Below are positions 8,149-10,250 of a stretch of 10,250 nt of DNA, in pieces. This stretch comes from CAZUQA01 sp964622375 (GTDB taxonomy: Bacteria; Bacillota_I; Bacilli_A; Erysipelotrichales; Erysipelotrichaceae), in NCBI GenBank assembly GCA_964622375.1, contig CAZUQA010000150.1, positions 1 through 10,250 on the forward strand, read 5' to 3'. The notes beneath the pieces were generated by a model that was given only the letters and a program-made list of their open reading frames with translations, did not search any database and was not told the DNA's origin. The position numbers and the translations under genes are program-made. Within the stretch, counting starts at the first letter, position 1. Each line of letters opens with the position of its first letter.

Positions 8149-8847
8149 ATGATTTATCGTGAATTAGCTGAAATATATGACCAATTGGTAAAAGATGAAG
8201 AAGCAACTAAGAGCTGGGTAAAATTTGTTACTGATAATATTTCGGGTAACAAAATTCTGGAGCTTGCCTGTGGCAGCGGAGAAATCAGTTTGGCTTTGGC
8301 TGAGCTGGGTTATGAGATTTTTGCGACCGACAATTCTGAAGCGATGTTGGAAAAAGCTCGTGGCAAAATTAAAAATCAGAAGATTGAGTTTGCCAACATG
8401 AATATGTTGAGCTGGACAATAACCGATAAATATGATGGGATTATCTGTTTTTGTGATAGCCTCAACTACATGTGTGAGTATGAAGAGCTGAGATATATTT
8501 TTCATCAAGCCAACAAACACCTAAATGCTCAGGGTGTACTGCTTTTTGATATTCATCATCAGCACCGTTTAGTGGAACTCAATGACGGTTGGGATGAGGA
8601 AGGGAGTTTTGGTGATATTAGTTATCAGTGGATAATTCAGCGTGATTATAATCAACTGATTCATTATTTCAATTTCATCAAAGAAAACCATATCTATCAG
8701 GAAATTCATGTTCAAACGGTTTTTAACAAAACGAAGGTAGAGAACTTACTAGTCGATTGTGGTTTTGGTGTGACAGTTTTTACTGACTATGATATATTTA
8801 ATGAGGATTTAAAGGAACGTTATTTCTTTAAAGCAATTAAAGTTTAG
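8149..8847 (+). CDS. yqeM: YqeM-type class I SAM-dependent methyltransferase
   Basis: A 232-residue Rossmann-fold methyltransferase. It shows the family-like start with Y-x6-YD (IYRELAEIYD), SAM-binding motif I ELACGSGE (38-45), the acidic motif II residue Asp61 (ATDNSEAM) that would bind the SAM ribose, and DSLNYM at about 103-108 at the edge of the active site. The substrate is unknown. The assignment to YqeM comes from the length, the N-terminus and the position at the end of the yqeG-yqeK cluster. The ATG directly follows the nadD-yqeK stop with no gap and only a weak purine-rich stretch upstream, again suggesting coupling. In Bacillus rsfS/yqeL sits between yqeK and yqeM; there is no room for it here. 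A tRNA gene starts 4 bp after its stop. Confidence 0.85.
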   Translation: MIYRELAEIYDQLVKDEEATKSWVKFVTDNISGNKILELACGSGEISLALAELGYEIFATDNSEAMLEKARGKIKNQKIEFANMNMLSWTITDKYDGIICFCDSLNYMCEYEELRYIFHQANKHLNAQGVLLFDIHHQHRLVELNDGWDEEGSFGDISYQWIIQRDYNQLIHYFNFIKENHIYQEIHVQTVFNKTKVENLLVDCGFGVTVFTDYDIFNEDLKERYFFKAIKV

Positions 8848-8851
8848 TAAT

Positions 8852-8939
8852 GAAGGGATGGCCGAGCGGCTTAAGGCACCATCTTGGAAAGGTGGCGTAG
8901 TGCAAGCTACCGTGGGTTCAAATCCCACTCCCTTCGCCA
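8852..8939 (+). tRNA. tRNA-Ser (anticodon GGA)
   Basis: The 88-base gene folds into a complete type II tRNA. The acceptor stem is GAAGGGA (8852-8858) with TCCCTTC (8929-8935) and a G discriminator (8936), as expected for serine. The D stem is GCC/GGC; the anticodon stem CCATC/GGTGG encloses the loop TTGGAAA with anticodon GGA at 8886-8888, reading UCC and UCU. A long variable arm (GTAG/CTAC) and a T arm (GTGGG/CCCAC, loop TTCAAAT) follow. The 3' CCA is encoded (8937-8939). It lies only four bases after yqeM with no obvious promoter of its own, so it may be processed from the operon transcript. Its 3' half is a plausible integration site for the neighbouring recombinase. Confidence 0.97.
8912..8939. 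other. Candidate attachment site (att) at the 3' end of tRNA-Ser
   Basis: Tyrosine recombinases often use the T arm and 3' acceptor end of a tRNA gene as attB, and leave the tRNA intact. A complete integrase gene ends 61 bases beyond this tRNA, so this segment would be one junction of the inserted element. The exact core cannot be defined because the second copy, expected at the far end of the element, is not in the window. Confidence 0.35.
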
Positions 8940-9000
8940 ACAATAAAAAAATGGCTTAAACGCTAAGTTTGTGAAGTCATTGAGAAGATATTGATAAGAA

Positions 9001-10137
9001 TTACACTATATTTTCATATATTTTATCGTTAATCTGGGCTATCTCAAGCCTTTTTTTCTCTAAAACGTGCATATAAATACGCTCTGTAATCGCTATTGAT
9101 GAATGGCCAAGTCTACGAGATACAGCTGTTAACTCAGCACCAGCATCAATTAGGTTTGTTGCGTGTGAATGCCTAAATTCGTGAATAGTTAAGCTTGGGA
9201 CTATATTGTGTCTTTTTATGATGTAGTCCTTTTTTCTTTTAAGAGTTTGAGGTGACATGGGCTTGTGACCACCTACTAAAAAACACTGATCAGAAAAACC
9301 TGACAATGATTTCAAGTATTCTATATGTTTGTTTAATTCTGCTGCAGCGAACTTGCTTAGATAGATAAGTCTAATAGAATTTGGGGTTTTTAGCTGTGTG
9401 AGTTTATAGTTGTCCTTATCATCGCATTGTTGATGTATATTGATAATAAGAGTATCGGGATTATAGTCGACAATCTGCAATCCGTTCGTTTCAGAAAGCC
9501 TGGTTCCTAAATCAAAACTTAGTAAATAGAATATTGCGCTGCAACGCCATCTATGCATTTCCCCGGTATCAGTACATAGTTCTGCTTCTTTATTCATAAA
9601 AGTATAAAATTTTAAGAAGGTTTCAGCTTTCCAGGTATTAAACCTCTTTTCAAGTTTCTTTTGTGTTTCTTGATGCGTTGGCTTTATTCGTTCGATAAAT
9701 CTAGTTGGGTTAAGTTTTAACCCATAGTATCTTTCAGCAAAAAGAAAAGTGTTTTTTAAATAGCTAAGAATAGCATTTTTATATTTACTTGAATAATCAC
9801 TTGATATTAAGTAATCCTCAAACTTTATAAAGTCTTTTGGATTATATTGTGACAATCGCTTATTAGGAATATAAGGCTTAAAAATATTTAACATTCGAAT
9901 TGTTTCAGAATATGAAGAAGGAATCACTCTTTGTTTTTTGTGATCTAGATATAGTTCAAGCATATCGAAGTATAAAAGATCATGTTCTAATTTATCGGCT
10001 TTAACTTTTAAAATCAGCTCAAAATTTCGAGCATGAGTTTTGGTCTCGAATTTTTTATTATCGAAGTCTTTCCGGTAAGTTCTGTTCTGATATTTTACAT
10101 ACCATCTTCGGGAAGTTTTATCTTGGTGGACTGACAT
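9001..10137 (-). CDS. Tyrosine recombinase/phage-type integrase
   Basis: A 378-residue site-specific recombinase. The N-terminal ~50 residues (W12, Y13, Y16 and basic residues) look like an arm-type DNA-binding domain, and about 55-150 is the core-binding SAM-like domain. The C-terminal catalytic domain has all six expected residues: Arg213 (GTRLSE), Lys250 (LKTPNS), His319 and Arg322 (IHEFRHSHAT), His345 (RRLGHSS) and the nucleophile Tyr355 (ERIYMHV). It is therefore probably active. AGGAG at 10148-10152 (minus strand) lies 10 bases before the ATG. It points toward the tRNA-Ser and ends 61 bases from it, typical of an integrase at the edge of its element. It is most like integrases of Firmicutes prophages and ICEs in general layout, but I cannot name a specific family. 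Confidence 0.93.
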   Translation of the reverse strand: MSVHQDKTSRRWYVKYQNRTYRKDFDNKKFETKTHARNFELILKVKADKLEHDLLYFDMLELYLDHKKQRVIPSSYSETIRMLNIFKPYIPNKRLSQYNPKDFIKFEDYLISSDYSSKYKNAILSYLKNTFLFAERYYGLKLNPTRFIERIKPTHQETQKKLEKRFNTWKAETFLKFYTFMNKEAELCTDTGEMHRWRCSAIFYLLSFDLGTRLSETNGLQIVDYNPDTLIINIHQQCDDKDNYKLTQLKTPNSIRLIYLSKFAAAELNKHIEYLKSLSGFSDQCFLVGGHKPMSPQTLKRKKDYIIKRHNIVPSLTIHEFRHSHATNLIDAGAELTAVSRRLGHSSIAITERIYMHVLEKKRLEIAQINDKIYENIV

Positions 10138-10250
10138 TTATTGATATCTCCTGATTGTGAAAATTTATGTAAGGAATTTATGTATATCTGTTGCATTTTA
10201 TCAACTAATTGTTTATTATAAAGTTACCAAAGGGGTAATCCCTTGTATGG
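10138..10250. other. Region upstream of the integrase with small inverted repeats
   Basis: No gene is supported here. The segment is AT-rich and should contain the integrase promoter on the minus strand; TATAAT occurs there (plus-strand ATTATA at 10215-10220) but has no convincing -35 box. At the right edge two overlapping dyads occur: TTACC/GGTAA (10224-10238) and AAGGG/CCCTT, the latter flanked by CCA/TGG. They could be recombinase arm or regulator sites, but they are short. Confidence 0.3.

Larger units (their letters stand above)
8940..10250. mobile_element. Left end of a probable integrative element in tRNA-Ser (partial)
   Basis: From the tRNA end to the right edge the window holds one integrase gene and AT-rich flanks, with no housekeeping gene. 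Several hand-counted 60-base lines of this part are about 23-30% GC (one was 42%), against about 43-47% in two lines counted from the operon, which suggests foreign origin. Cargo, excisionase and replication genes, if any, would lie beyond 10250, so the type of element (prophage, ICE or genomic island) cannot be decided. Confidence 0.5.

Noticed and set aside
8164..8520. Minus-strand open frame of 118 codons inside yqeM
   Set aside because: It is antisense to the SAM-binding domain with no supporting signals, so it is a shadow frame.
8945..8970. Possible terminator for the integrase (minus strand: CTTA/TAAG stem, then a run of seven T)
   Set aside because: The stem has only four weak base pairs, too unstable to call an intrinsic terminator.
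1..10250. CRISPR array, retron, toxin-antitoxin pair or other defence module
   Set aside because: No spaced direct repeats, reverse transcriptase, small toxin-antitoxin gene pair or defence domain was seen on either strand.

Overview
This window is chromosomal DNA from a low-GC bacterium, most likely a Firmicutes/Mollicutes-related lineage (for example Erysipelotrichia or Acholeplasma-like) that uses the standard genetic code. Evidence for this placement: plsY lies divergently next to parE-parC; the yqeG-yqeH-yhbY-nadD-yqeK-yqeM gene order is a Firmicutes hallmark; nadD and yqeK are fused; genes overlap tightly; and TGA acts as a stop codon (ends of parE and yhbY) while Trp is TGG. The genus cannot be named from the sequence alone.

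Layout. Bases 1-272 hold the 3' end of an unrecognised gene entering from the left. Convergent with it is plsY (minus strand, 259-870), an acyl-phosphate glycerol-3-phosphate acyltransferase. A 106-bp divergent promoter region (871-976) separates plsY from a very compact plus-strand run of seven genes (977-8847) with no gap larger than 1 bp: parE, parC, yqeG (HAD phosphatase), yqeH (circularly permuted GTPase), yhbY (CRM RNA-binding protein), a nadD-yqeK fusion and a yqeM-type methyltransferase. A tRNA-Ser(GGA) with encoded CCA begins 4 bp after the last stop. Beyond it, on the minus strand, is a complete tyrosine recombinase (9001-10137). This is the usual arrangement of an integrative element inserted at a tRNA 3' end. 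The rest of that element would lie to the right of the window.

How the genes work together. ParE and ParC form topoisomerase IV, which decatenates daughter chromosomes. YqeH and YhbY act in ribosome assembly. NadD makes the dinucleotide precursor of NAD, and the attached YqeK domain is predicted to hydrolyse Ap4A. The tight overlaps suggest one transcript and translational coupling across chromosome segregation, ribosome maturation and NAD synthesis. Compared with the Bacillus subtilis cluster, aroE (between yqeH and yhbY) and rsfS/yqeL (between yqeK and yqeM) are absent.

Most of the window is conserved housekeeping DNA. No undescribed defence or mobile system is visible. The points most worth a second look are the topoisomerase IV/ribosome-assembly/NAD superoperon, the nadD-yqeK fusion together with the loss of rsfS, and the integrase beside tRNA-Ser.
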